This document shows positions 25,568 through 37,361 of a stretch of 64,000 nucleotides of DNA, piece by piece. Both the position numbers and the translations under genes were made by a program. The stretch covers positions 12,462,001-12,526,000 of the forward strand of contig CM076146.1 of assembly GCA_038025085.1 (NCBI GenBank). The letters run 5' to 3'. Each line of letters opens with the position of its first letter. Within the stretch, counting starts at the first letter, position 1. The notes under the pieces are model-generated. The model was not told the origin of the DNA, ran no database searches, and saw only the letters and a list, made by a program, of their open reading frames with translations. Source of the stretch: Tetragonia tetragonoides (taxonomy: Eukaryota > Streptophyta > Magnoliopsida > Caryophyllales > Aizoaceae).

Positions 25568-25736
25568 TTTCTCTTAGGTTTTACTAGCTTGTGTTTTTTT
25601 TTCCAGGTTATCGTACGAAGAATATCACAACTGATATACTTTGATCTGTAATTTGGTTATTCCATAGGGGTGTTGCCTTGGCATTCTTTGGAAGATGGAA
25701 TGAAATATGCTGACCAATTTCCGAAAAAAAAAAAAA
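25568..25736 (+). other. LINE 3' UTR and poly(A) tail
   Basis: 169 bp ending ACCAATTTCCG plus a 13-base A run, directly followed by the 3' copy of the target duplication. Confidence 0.8.
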
Positions 25737-25791
25737 GAATATGATTTGAACTATATGAATGCAAAATATTATATATATATAATATATATAT

Positions 25792-26324
25792 GGTCAGGTT
25801 CCCATGAGAACCTATGATTCTATGAGAACTCTGTCTCAAACTACAACACACCTTCTTCCTGTAATTTTTGCAAGAGAAAAAAAAAATACAAAACCCAAAT
25901 AAAATGAACTCAGCCCCTCCCGCCACTCATAGCAACGCTTTCTCTGTCCTTCGCTGTGCCACCCACGCCGAACACCATCGCGTTGTGACCGGAGATCTTG
26001 ACCGGTGTCATCACCGTTCTGGCGCCACGATCACTCCCCCATTCACCGGTAAGTACCTCTCATTCGAAGGGGATGACTAAAAATTGAATAACAAATTAGA
26101 ATTGGAAAAATTGGGACTGTTGAGCTGCAAAAAGGAATTTAAGTGAGTGAACTGTTGAGATCCATTTCCAATTTATGATTACCCTCCCACACCTGCAGTA
26201 TCTATCTCCCCCTGTCCCACTTTTCCCGCACTACCGAGACCAATACCGCCAACAACCACCGGCACGCTGGTGATTAACTGAATCTCGTCGGGGTTTCGCC
26301 TCGAGTGGACCGGTGCCCCACCTC

Positions 26325-26357
<33 letters not shown>

Positions 26358-27081
26358 CTGCAAAAGAAGTTGGCCACAATTGCATCCAATGAAAGCTTGG
26401 TCATCATTTATTCAAGAGAATGAAAATCAGTGCCGGATCACTTTAAAGTCATCTCGCATAGTTTAATGATTGAGATCGTGGTGTGAATGAAGCGAAAAAA
26501 CGCCATTTTCAATCACCAAGGAACTCCATTTTTGTTCTGGTAGAAAATGCGGGGAAGGAGAAAAGAGAAAGCTGGAAAATGTAAATGTCATTTTCAACGC
26601 TCATCATTAATGTAAAAGGTTGAAAGTGCCCCTCGAAGCTCACGAAATTACAATTAATGCCACTATCCCATGTATAGAATAAACGGAAAATATCCAGGTC
26701 ATTGATTTTACATCTAAGGAACATAATTGATGTTTTAATTTTTTTGTAAACTTACGGATTTAAAGAAAAATAGTCACTGAAATTAATCAAAGACAAATGA
26801 ATCAAGACCTAATTATGTATTAAATTTAACCCTTTTACGTATAAAAGTTAACCCAGTTATGTACAAAAGTTAACCACGTCATGTATAAAAGTTAACCTTC
26901 TTATATACAAAAGTTAACCCGATTTTGTAGAAAAAGCTAACCCTGTTTTGTATAAAAGTTAGCCCCGCTATATATAAAAGTTAAACCTGCTACGAATAAA
27001 AAGTTAACCCTATAATGTATGAAAGTTAACCTTGTTATGATGATTCTCATAGTTCTCATATAATTAGAAGTTCTCATATGA
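25792..27081. mobile_element. Unclassified non-autonomous element with imperfect inverted ends
   Basis: Left end GGTTCCCATGAGAACC followed by TATGAGAACT; the right end in reverse complement gives GGATCATATGAGAACTTC and TATGAGAACT. The two ends match at roughly 70% over 35 bp by eye and face each other. The inside is unlike the neighbours: a GC-richer block at 25900-26080, a (CT)n run at 26327-26356 and a tandem array at 26826-27032. Both sides are A/T microsatellites, which hides any target duplication. Could be a MULE-like or Helitron-like cargo element; class uncertain. Confidence 0.45.
26826..27032. repeat. 26-bp tandem array
   Basis: About eight degenerate units of the form GTTAACCCNGTTATGTATAAAA, with mutated copies such as GTTAGCCCCGCTATATATAAAA. 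No coding potential. Confidence 0.85.
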
Positions 27082-27084
27082 TCC

Positions 27085-27087
<3 letters not shown>

Positions 27088-27178
<91 letters not shown>
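27088..27178. repeat. (TA)n microsatellite at the Helitron 5' end
   Basis: About 45 TA dinucleotides. Copy H2 has a (CA)/(GCAC) run at the equivalent place (63840-63903). Confidence 0.97.
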
Positions 27179-27181
<3 letters not shown>

Positions 27182-28691
27182 CGCTTGTGTTGTGACATTT
27201 GTCACATTCTTATTGGTTATTATATATTTTTTTCTTTTTTTCTCTTTTTTTTTTTTTTTGATGTTGTTGTCATTATGGCCTTTATGATGATATTTAAGTT
27301 AATGTATTAAATTTCTTATTAAAAAATATATTTAATACTTGACCTTTTTTTATTTAAATACAATTTTGGGTCATCAATTTTATTATGTTTTATATTTATA
27401 AGTATTAGAGCACTTAATGTCACCACTTTTATTGAGTTTTGTAATTGTGAGTTTTATAACTGTGGACAAAAATAAGTATTTTAACGTGGCAAAATATATT
27501 TGCCTAATTTTAGAGGATAAGCGCGTGTAATATGATGAGGTTCACATAAGACTCATAAATTTTATTAAGCAATATATATTGTGGGTATTATGTAGTAGGT
27601 AATATTTGACTAATATTTGCGGCGATAAGCATAGGTAATACAACGAATATGTGATTGACTAATATTTGTTTGCCTAATTTACGGGGATAAGCACATGTAA
27701 TGTGACAAGGGTCACATATAAAGTCATAATTTTCAAGTTATAATATAAAGTTGTGGGTATTACATGGTAGATGATATTTGACTAATATTTATTGGGATAA
27801 GCGCAGGTTATGTGACAATTAACATGAGACTGATATTTGTGGAATAAGTGTATGTGTATAATTTTGCGTAAGATCCCAGATAATATGACAAGTGTCACTA
27901 TTTGATTGGTCATTTATTATTTTATTATTTTTATTTTTATTTTGGTGAGTAATTGTCAATATCCTATTGTAATTGATATAGCCTATTCATATTCTTTTTT
28001 TTTTCTTTAGTTAGAATTACATTGATTCAATCCAAAATGGCATTAATGTCAAGTTTTAATATTTTGAACACAATAAAAACTTTTACTGGTATAGATCAAA
28101 TGATGAATATTTGGGGGAATAGGTGCACATAAAATGATAAGACTTATATAGTTGTGGGTATAATCACAGTCAACGTACAAGCGTCACATTTTAATAAATT
28201 ACATACCATTTTTCCTTTTTCTAGAGAGTGAGTTGTCACCATTTTTTACCAATTGAAAGAAGGATAGTCTTTCAACTTTTAAATTTCAATTAGTGAAATA
28301 CATATTAAGGGACAATCTGATAAAACCGATGGTTGTTCAATAACAAAAATTATATTAGCTGGTATCACTACTACAAAATGGACCTATGCCAACACTTTAC
28401 GAGCAACACTTTTAAAAATGTTGCTTTTCAACAAAAAATAGAGAAGTGTCGCATATACATATCTAATACAACACTTTTTCAAAGTGTTGTCATTGTTATA
28501 GGCAAAAGACAACACTTTTTTAAAATATCGCATTTTCTATAGTCAAAGACAACATTTTGTGAAAGTGTTGCCCTTATGTAGTGGAAAAGACAACATTTTT
28601 TTTCAAATGTCGCCTTTCTTTGATAGTAAACCCAGCACTTGCTTTAAAATGTCGCTTTTAATCATATTTTCCAACACTCATTGATAAGTGT

Positions 28692-28810
<119 letters not shown>

Positions 28811-29799
28811 GGAGGCGCGCGCGTATAAATACGTTTGTATCTCTTTTTTTAGGAAAATAAAAATAAATTGTGGGGGACAGATCTTTTCAAGGTTTTATAA
28901 AGGCACTCAAATTTAAAAATAGATAAAAAAAACAAAAGCTTAATTTGTATTGAAAGTAAAATACATAGTTTTGCATGTACGTACAACGAGGGCGTACTTT
29001 ATAAATTGTAAAGTTTTTTTTATGAAAACATAAGAAAAACTTTGATGACAGAACTTTTAAAATTTCACTAATGCGTTAATAGCTTACTATGGTGTCCAAA
29101 ATTTAAATAAAAACAAAAATCCCATATATGTGCCAAAAATACCATTTTTTTTTAATGAAGGTAAGAACGAGGGCCTCTAGTCACCCAATCCAATCCATCT
29201 GGGACTGGGCAAAAGTTCGGTGTACTAATGAGCTTCTTCGACATGCAAGGTCATTTTGTTAGCCATGTCTAGAAAACAATATAGAGTAATTAGTAGACAC
29301 AAAAATTATATAAGACAATCTTATCGTAATTTTTGGTAAGACGAGGGTCACTTTGTTGTGCAAGAAGGATCACATTTCATAATAAATGACCCCTACATTT
29401 CTAAATAGTTACCCCATTATTTTATGAGTTAGTCTCACACAAGACTTGCTCATTAGTAAAACAGCAAAACTAAAAATGAAACAAATATACACTCCGTCCC
29501 ATCTTTTATGTGCCTAGTGTGATTTTTTTTGGGATAAGGCAATTAAATGGTGTTGCTGAGGTTCTCATCACTATAAATATAACATAATTGAAATATTGTA
29601 AATTTATTGTAATAATTTTAATTATTGGGCTATATATACTTTTGAAACAGTTAACTAGTTTTTAGAATCAAAACTTGTGCCTCTCAAAAAAAAAAAAAAA
29701 AAAATCAAAACTTATGCATGTGATGATGATGATTGATGTCAGCCAACAATAAAACATCAGAGTACTGGTCAAATAGAAAACGCCTCATATGTTATCACA

Positions 29800-30004
29800 A
29801 ATTGGTAGTTGGCGTGCTGGCGAGAGCGATGTCCTTACACCTCTAATAACATGGAGGTCACGGGATCAAATCTTATTGGAGGACTTTGTAATGTAAAGAG
29901 CATAATTTGAGCACGAGGATGGGCCGAGCGTACTGGTGTATGGAGCCCTGGTACTGGTTATGGATCACAAAAATATTTATTTGTTTTGTTTAGAAAAAAA
30001 AAAA
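29800..30004 (+). mobile_element. Candidate tRNA-derived SINE or tRNA pseudogene inside the CACTA element
   Basis: GGCGTGCTGGCGAGAGCG resembles an A box, and GGTCACGGGATCAAATCTTA about 45 bp later resembles the plant tRNA B-box region (GGTTCGAATCC). A run of 13 A at 29992-30004 would be the tail. I found no target duplication, so it may be captured sequence. Confidence 0.45.
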
Positions 30005-30690
30005 ATCTTTAATGTATTTCTAAAAAGTGTTGTTTTTTTGCTATGAAAAAAAAAGAAGAAGTGTTGTTTTAAATAAAGAAAAGTGTTGCTTTGAAAAAGT
30101 GTCGCCTTTATTGAGTATGAGCAACACTTCATCAAAGTGTCGCCTATCCACGAAAAAAGTGTTGGATTAGACCTATGGCGACATTAGCTAAGATGACACT
30201 TCAAAAAATGTTGGCTTAGGGTTAAAGCGACATTTTTAGGTCCTAATGCAGCATTTTAGGAGTGTTGGCATAGCCTTATTTTGTAGCAGTGTATAAGAGT
30301 AGGTTACGTGACAATTGGCTATTATTTGTGAGGATAATCGTTGTTAATATAACAAAATTTAAATATTTAATTACGTTTGATATTGAGGGTATAAACACAG
30401 GTTAGACATAAAGTTATAAGGATAAGCTTAAATAAATTTACATGGGTCACATTTGGATAAGTTATACAATATGATGTACAATTGCAAGTTATGTGACAAG
30501 TGACTCATGTTATTTTATTTTTTATATATGAGAATTATGAGTGGTATGACATGTGTAAAATTTTCACCAATCACTATTTTTATTATTCTTTACATACCTA
30601 TATATAATTTTAAAAAATCCAGAAATTAATTTGAACTTAAAAAAATAGTGATAATTTGGCCGTCTGTGCGTAGCACGGGTGAAGTCCTAG

Positions 30691-31055
30691 TAGGTACTTA
30701 AACTTGACATCACCAATTTTAGAGTCCAAGTCCAAAATTCACCGCTTATTTTTTTCATTGGCTTAAATTATCAATATTTGGATTCAAATTTCCGAATTCA
30801 ATGTTTCCTCTCTCTCTCTCTTCGTTTTTTTTTTTACTTTTTTTTTTTACTCTTTTTTTAGACTTTTTGTTTTACTTCTAAAAAGGAATATAAACATAAC
30901 TTTGACCCAATCCTTACGGACTGCCTACGTATCTCATTAAGAGAATCAGGTTAGATGTAGTTCGGGCTTTTAACTCGAAAATTTATATATATTTTTTTTG
31001 GGCTCGCACACGAGCTTTTCAAACAGATATTACATATATAATGAAAACAAGGAAA
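30691..31055. other. E3 region downstream of pol
   Basis: T-rich and A/T-rich; holds the conserved post-pol motif at 30917-30975 and no gene. Confidence 0.6.
30917..30975 (+). other. Conserved post-pol motif, E3 copy
   Basis: GACTGCCTACGTATCTC, GAGAATCAGG, TGTAGTTCGGGC in order, about 100 bp beyond the pol stop and antisense to pol, as in E1 and E2. Confidence 0.8.
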
Positions 31056-31290
31056 TTAAGCATAAAACTTCTTTAATTGGTCCAAATTGGTGAAACTGGG
31101 AAATTCATTTCCGTCTAGATCGACTAATCTCACAGCTTCTCCATATGTTATCTCTTTTATCAGAAATGGACCGGACCAGTTAGGTCGAAATTTGTCCCTT
31201 GGGTCATGCATAAGAGCTCTATTCTCTTTTAGAACAAGACCTCCTTCTTGGATATCCAGATCTCTCACTTTCTTATTAAACGACCGAGCG
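31056..31290 (-). pseudogene. pol: E3 pol, C-terminal end of integrase
   Basis: From the junction at 31290 leftward: ARSFNKKVRDLDIQEGGLVL, then DPRDKFRPNWSGPFLIKEIT and FTNLDQLKKFYA before the stop at 31056-31058. It aligns with the integrase ends of E1 and E2. Everything between RNase H and this point is missing; an unrelated LTR stands in its place. Confidence 0.88.
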
Positions 31291-33018
31291 TGTAATACCC
31301 CGCATATTTATAATATTTATTATATTCAATAATGTGATTAATTGATTTGGAATATGCATATTTGGAGGAAAGAATATTTATTAACATTTATTTCCTTAAT
31401 AATTGGTGTTTGAAAAGGAAAATATATTTCCTTTGTGATAGTTTCCTTGATTGAGTTGTATTCTAGTTGGCTTAGGATTATAACTAGGTCAAGGATTTCT
31501 AACCTCTATAAATACCTTTGGCACTCCTAAATCTGATTCTTTTCCTCTCCATTCGTGCCCTAGTGAGTTCATAAATCTCACTCATATTTTCTCTCTTAAG
31601 AAGCCTCACAAAAACCCTAAAAGCTTTTCGGCACACACTGTCGGATTGAAAAATCCTTTTCTCCTTTTCTACTCATCGTGTGGACTTCAATTTTGGATAT
31701 GTTTGAGACCCGAATGTCTAAAAGCAGACTGGAAAGTTTTATAATTGTTAGAGATCTTTTGGTATCCCAAATGATTTTTCTCTTGAAGCAGCGCAGTGCA
31801 AATGCGAGATTTTGATTCGCCTACTTTGTTCTACTATATCTCAAAACCTACACATTTTTTGTTCAAATCGTTTGGTGAAATTGAACTTTAGCATTTCCTC
31901 AATATGTACACCAAATTTGAGAGGATCTCGACTTTGTTTGATGTTCCGTTCGAGCGTTTGTTTCAGATTGCGCGTGTTGTTCTCAAATTTCAGATTTGTT
32001 CTTTGCGATTTGTGGTGATTGAATCGAGAGGAGAGGTAACCATCATTCTTATCGGTTGGATACGTATGATACTTTTATTTGAGTATTTATTCATGTGTAA
32101 CCTTCATGTTTAAAGATATTTGTTTTTATTTTTACTTGTATTGATTGATTTGGCATGATAGTTCAACATGATTAAAATTATCGTTCGTTAATGGTCTACA
32201 TGTTATTGATCATCAATTTATATGCTTAAGATGTGGTTTAACTCGACAAGAGTTTATGGTAGATTGTGATATGGTGATGGATTAAATGCAAATGAGCATA
32301 CATTGAGATAGATGCTTAATTTACTATATTTGAGATGACTAGATGAGTACATTAAGAGTAGTTTATAGTCACTATTTGAGTGAAAGACAACCCAAGAATA
32401 TATTATACTTTGGGAAACCATACTAAGTTGTGATTTATATATTGTTATAAACCCGAATGGGTGTGTAATGAGGATATCATTGTGAATTAACCCATGATGG
32501 GTAATTGATTGAGGTATGAACTTGAGAATGAGTTGATAAAAATTATTTTGTTTTGAGGCTCGTTAGGTTTGTTAGCTACTTAAATACTTGGCATGTTGGT
32601 GAATAGCCTAAGAGATTTGACTCTTAGGTTATGAGCAATTATTTTTATGAAAATTGGAATCTCGTCATGATTCGATTATGAACTGGTCAGAGAGTGCACT
32701 TTTGAGAGCCTGTGATGGCTATGTTATTGAGAGCCTATTATGGCTATGTTATTGAGAGCATGTGATTGATGGCTATGGTTATGTTGCTGATATTGGGTTT
32801 TGCGGAATTTACCGCCAGTTCGCTTTCCTCATGTGCAATGGTAGGAGTTAATGACCAAGAGCAAATGGCACAAGTTTTGGGCTAATTGAGTGATTAGCAA
32901 AGTGGTATTCAAGAGCATTTGGGATTTAAGACATTATAGTTATATCCTTTGGGATTGAGTGTAAGGTCTAAGAAGATCTAAGTTGTGTATTGATTATGTG
33001 AAACAATTGCATTTATAG
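31291..33018 (+). repeat. Chromovirus-type LTR (solo or recombinant) inside E3 pol
   Basis: Starts TGTAATACCCCGCATATTT, a start typical of Tekay-like chromovirus LTRs. A TATA box lies in CTCTATAAATACC (about 31512), followed by a T/C-rich leader-like stretch. No coding domains. The right end is uncertain: 33019-33049 is a short plus-strand copy of pol sequence, so the LTR must end at or before 33018. Flanks GAGCG and TTTAT/GTGAC do not match, so there is no target duplication. Confidence 0.55.
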
Positions 33019-33052
33019 CTTTAATATTGTACCTCACAGTGACTGAAACAAG
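33019..33052 (+). other. Short inverted duplicate of pol sequence at the LTR/pol junction
   Basis: TTTAATATTGTACCTCACAG then TGACTGAAAC is an inverted, slightly diverged copy of the pol stretch at 33230-33258. It probably marks a recombination or repair junction. Confidence 0.7.
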
Positions 33053-35250
33053 GTATGTAGTGTGACCTTGGAGAGAATGTTTCAACTTCCTCGCATAAAC
33101 CAAGGATATGCACGTCTTTTTTTCCAGAGGATTGTATCGTGTCTCATACTCAAGCAGTTTCTTACTCAGATAATAAATAACCACTTCTTTTCTCGTACCC
33201 TCTTCATACTGAGCCAGAAATGCCCCCTTAGCAGTTTCAGTCACTATGAGATACAATATTAAAGGTTTCCTTGGTTGCGGGGGTGCCAAAATTGGAGGCT
33301 TTGCCAGATAACTATTCATCCTTTCAAATGCTTTCTGGCAATCATCACTCCATTGATAGGACGTGCCCTTTCTGAGTAGCTTGAAAATTGGCTCGCATTT
33401 TGAGGTGAGTTGGGAAATGAATATGCTTATGTATTGAATTCTTCCCCAAAACCCTCGGATTTCTTTCTCAGTTCTTGATGGCGGTAGTTCAGAGATAGCT
33501 TTCACTTTGTCAGAATCAATCTCGATGTCCCTCTGGCTAACAACGAATCCCAGGAGTTTACCAAACGTAACCCCGAACACACATTTCTGCGGATTCAACT
33601 TCATGTTGAACTTTTGGATACGATCGAAGAATATTTTCAGGGAAGAGAAATGATCTTCTCGAGCGGGGCTCTTAACTATCATATCATCCACATATACTTC
33701 AACAATATCGTGAATTAAGACATGCAAGATCATCGTTGCAACTTGTTGATAAGTGGCCCCAGCATTTTTCAAACCAAAAGGCATAACTTTACAGCAATAC
33801 ATGCCCCAAGAGGTGATGAATGAAGTCCTGATCTGATCTTCTATAGCCATAAGGATCTGATTATATCCCGAAAATCCATCCATGAACGAGAACATAGCGT
33901 GTCCCGCTGTATTATCAACCAACATATCAATGTGTGGCAATGGGAAGCAATCTTTTGGTGATGCAGCATTCAAATCTCGGAAGTCAATACACATTCTCAC
34001 TCGACCGTCTTTCTTGGGAACCACAACAATGTTTGCCAACCAATCTGGGTGCTTTACAGCCTGTAGAAATCCTGCGTCAATCTGCTTATGAACTTCTTCT
34101 TTAACCTTGAGACTGATCTCTGGTTTCATTCGATGGAGCTTCTGCTGCTTGGGTTTACTATCTGGGAGCAAAGGAAGACGATGCTCGGCGATGCTGCGGT
34201 CCACATAAGACTATGATCAAAATACATCCACATATTCTCTCAACAACTCGGTGAAAGACTTTTGTTCTTCAGGTGACAAAGATGACCCTATCTTAACTTC
34301 TGTTTTATTTTCTTCTGTGCCAATGTTTATTATGGACTCTTCAATCGGTGATATGCATGTTTGTGGTGACTCACTGTCATATGATGATGCATCATGATCA
34401 AAATCAAGCTCTTGTGCACAAATATGTTCAGAGAATGGGAAGGGTGTTCTCGACATAGGAAAGGTCATCTGATTAGGGGTATTCTGTGGTTCAAGTGGTA
34501 GAATTATCGGTTTCACAATCATCAGAAATAAGCCACAGCGGGTGATCCGGCTCGGTATTTGAGTCGGGTGATGATTCAGAACTGGTGGATGTATTTGGGC
34601 TACTGGATGAGGGTTTGGGGGGGATGTTACCCATATAGATCTTCACTTCACGCCCTCCTTCTTTTCATTGATATTCATAACTCCGATTTCTCACAATATG
34701 CTTGGATTCGATCAAATTGGTGGGATCGAACACATCATCATCAAAATCTGTTGCCTTGAAGAGTCGGTTAAGCACTCTGTATCGAAGATTTTCAACCAAA
34801 TCAACAATTTTTCCCTCATCTTTCAATTCCCGATCATTGTCCGGGTCATACTCTTCGATATCATTGAAGAAAATTTCAAGACCCGAAAGTCTTCTTTGTC
34901 CAATTGACTCTAGCCACGGCTCCGGAAAGCCATAATAGAGCTCATTCTGTCCTGATTGCACAAACTGCTCGTTCAAAGTTTTGGAAGTAGTTTTCGGTGC
35001 CCCTTGACTGACATGAGGGTTGTACCCTAAGTCATACTCGATCTCTGTTATCTGTCGGCAAAGTAGGTTCTTTGATGCCTCGGCTCCTCCTCCCAAGGCC
35101 GGTTCCCCGTACATGTCCCATTTTCAACATCATATTTCGCCCCTTCTGAATCAGCACTCATGGCCCAGGTGGCCGGGTAATTGGTGGCAGGTTTGGAGTT
35201 TGATTTGGCTGTGGAGTTCGCCATCTGGTTCACGGAAAATGGGAAGAAAT

Positions 35251-35270
<20 letters not shown>
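33045..35270 (-). pseudogene. pol: E3 pol: pre-RT linker, reverse transcriptase, start of RNase H
   Basis: From 35270 leftward: linker with YYGFPEPWLESIGQRRLSGL (about 34900), ...LSPEEQKSFTELLREYVDVF, two stops near 34214, then a long clean RT frame (34204 down to about 33050). RT motifs: VRMCIDFRDLNAASPKDCFP, FSFMDGFSGYNQILMA, KVMPFGLKNAGATYQQ, the catalytic EVYVDDMIVKS (about 33690), GFWGRIQYISIF. RNase H begins at VIYYLSKKLLEYETRY and stops at GHTTYLVS, where foreign sequence starts. RT is the best-preserved part of E3, but the linker is broken. Confidence 0.88.
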
Positions 35271-35291
<21 letters not shown>

Positions 35292-35522
35292 GAGGGTATG
35301 AACATATGTGCACAAATGCATGACCATAATGGGTGACATTAAATTCATATGACTAAAGACAAAATCTTTTTTTTTTAATTTTTTCTTAAATGGTCTTTCC
35401 GAAAAATAAGTAAACCTTGATTTATTAAAATCTTTTGTATTTTCCTCCATGGCAAACAGGGATAATAAACAGCCAAATTCGACATATTCAAACTTTTACT
35501 TCTTTTGTTTTTCATTCTCTCT

Positions 35523-35561
<39 letters not shown>

Positions 35562-36179
35562 CTTTTCTTTTATCATTTTTTATACATATTTTTTTCTTTG
35601 CTTTTCTCTTTTCTTTTTTGATTGGTTGATTGGACCGCACCCGAAGGTTGCCTACGTATCTCCAATGTGAGTAAAAAAGTTTTTGAAAATATCAGATATT
35701 TTGAAAATGGGTATTGGAGAATCAGGTCCACGTAATTCTGGTTAACCAACTGAAATTTTCCTCCTCTTTTTTTTTTCTTCTTTTTCTTTTTCCGAGCTCG
35801 AAAAGAGCTGCCTACGCACCCCGGTGCATGTGAGTACAAGTGTGTCTAAGAGTCACCAAATCCTACGGGGATCTGGCCATACGTAGTTCTTGTTACAAAG
35901 TGCTTAAAAAAAAGATTTAATTCCTACGACCGAACTCAAACGAGTTGCCTACGTACCCCAAGTGCTTGTGCTTACATGTATATCTATTTTGGATCATCAA
36001 AAGTGCACTCTTAAGTCCTATTGGGGATCAGAACAAACGCTGTTCTCTGTATGCAAACTATGACATTGGTTAAGACTAAATTTAAAAAAAAACTACTCCT
36101 AATTGCCCTTTTATTGGAAGATATGCCCGGGCAATTGGTCATTGGCGTGGCTTCTTCAACTACCGTAGGTGAATCAACC
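35253..36179. other. Poly(T) tracts and three diverged copies of the post-pol motif
   Basis: T runs at 35255-35290 and 35526-35559. GTTGCCTACGTATCTC (35647), GCTGCCTACGCACCCC (35810) and GTTGCCTACGTACCCC (35948) each open a block that contains GGAATCAGG- or GGGGATC-like and CGTAGTTC-like sequence. This motif normally follows pol, so the stretch looks like a tail from another element lodged between gag and RT. No gene seen. Confidence 0.6.
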
Positions 36180-37361
36180 CTGTTTCAGCAGCTCTTCAAT
36201 CTTGAGGCGTAGGGGGAAGCAATTATCAGTCATATGCGAAAACTTCTAACAGTAATCGTAGTATTTGGAGATATCCACTTGAGGTGGCGGTCCTTGAAGC
36301 GGAGGAGGTAGTGGCATTATCAAGCCCTGGCACATAAGTCGCCCAAATATATAGCTCAGAGGCGCTTGTAGCGAATCAAGTCGACGCGGAGGTCGAGGAT
36401 CTTGTGGTGCCTCAGGTTGGGTCATGACTACATCTGAAGTGCAGTGACTGTAAGGATCGGGTGCTTGTCTTATTGACTTGATCTTGGCCAAGTCGAGAGC
36501 ATAGCCATGTGCCTCGATATCTTCCAGTTTATGGCACATCTTCCGGCTCATCTCCCTAAAATAAGGCTCTCGTAACCCTTTTACAATCAAGATAGGGCTC
36601 TCTCTTAACGTAGGCAAATAGAGAACTTTCCTGCACTGTTCCTTCCATCTGGTAATATAAGTCGTGAATAACTCACAAGGTAGTTGTGCCATGTTTTCAA
36701 GTTTCAACTTCTCGACCATATCACTTGATCCCACATTCACCCAATCTATGACTGCAGTTGCCAAATTTTGCCATGAGCCGAGTTGATAAGGTACCAGATT
36801 GAAGTACCACTCTCGGGCTCTTCCTTCCAAACTCTTCCCAAAGTAGTAAGGGAAAAATTCTTCCCTGATCTCAAGAGGATACAATTCATGCACAAAATAC
36901 TTCAGATGGGTCTGGGGGTCACCTTTCCCGTTAAACTTTGTGAATTCAGAAATGTTCACATTTTGGGGGATACGAAGTCCTGGAATAAGAATTAACAACT
37001 CGGTATCGATCTTCTCCTTTGCAGCAAATATTTCCAAGTCAAAATCTTCACTACGAATATAAGGTTGACGTGTTTCAACTGGGCCACCACTGCCAGAGCT
37101 AGAGTATGTGCTTACTTCGTGTGAAGATGAATCCGCATCTACCCCATTGAGAAACTCCTCTAATCTGTCAACATGATCTGGGAGATCATCATTCCGTCCT
37201 GATATAGCTCCAATTAAGAAACCGTGAAGTCTGTCCCCAAATTCTTCATCCAAATGCAATACTGACTCACTAGTAGACGTGATAGTCATAACCTCAGGGT
37301 CTCTTGTTAGTGTGACCACTCTGTGGGGGATTTGGAACTGTACCTTTTGATGAAGTGTCAA
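36180..37361 (-). pseudogene. E3 fused frame: protease end joined to a second gag
   Basis: A 371-codon frame open from 37361 to 36246. It begins in protease sequence (MTLHQKVQFQIPHRVVTLTR, equivalent to ALTLHQKVKLSL after GRPWLHG in E1), passes an acidic Ser-rich linker, and enters a gag core: FTKFNGKGDPQTHLKYFVHE, KSLEGRAREWYFNLVPYQLG, LPCELFTTYITRWKEQCRKV. After the stop, YYDYC.....TDNC and FPLRLKIEELL resemble the zinc-knuckle region. Gag after protease is not the normal order. It may be a nested element or a recombinant; the open frame among broken neighbours is notable. Confidence 0.75.

Larger units (their letters stand above)
20641..25736 (+). mobile_element. L1-type non-LTR retrotransposon (LINE), full length but decayed
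   Basis: Flanked by GAATATGATTT on both sides (20630-20640 and 25737-25747) and ends in a poly(A) tail (25724-25736). ORF1 holds a DUF4283-type domain with a CCHC knuckle; ORF2 holds endonuclease, RT and a zinc-binding C-terminus. The presence of 5' UTR, both ORFs and the tail shows a complete insertion; many stops and frameshifts show it is dead. Confidence 0.92.

Noticed and set aside
25907..26080. Short plus-strand frame starting MNSAPPATHSNAF
   Set aside because: No recognisable domain and only 58 codons from the ATG; possibly captured coding DNA but unsupported.
29489..29530. CACTCCGTCCC start of a possible second Stowaway MITE
   Set aside because: No matching inverted end was found downstream within 300 bp, so at most it is a fragment.
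31812..32113. Plus-strand frames inside the chromovirus-type LTR
   Set aside because: LTR sequence downstream of a TATA box; no domain, two overlapping frames of similar length.
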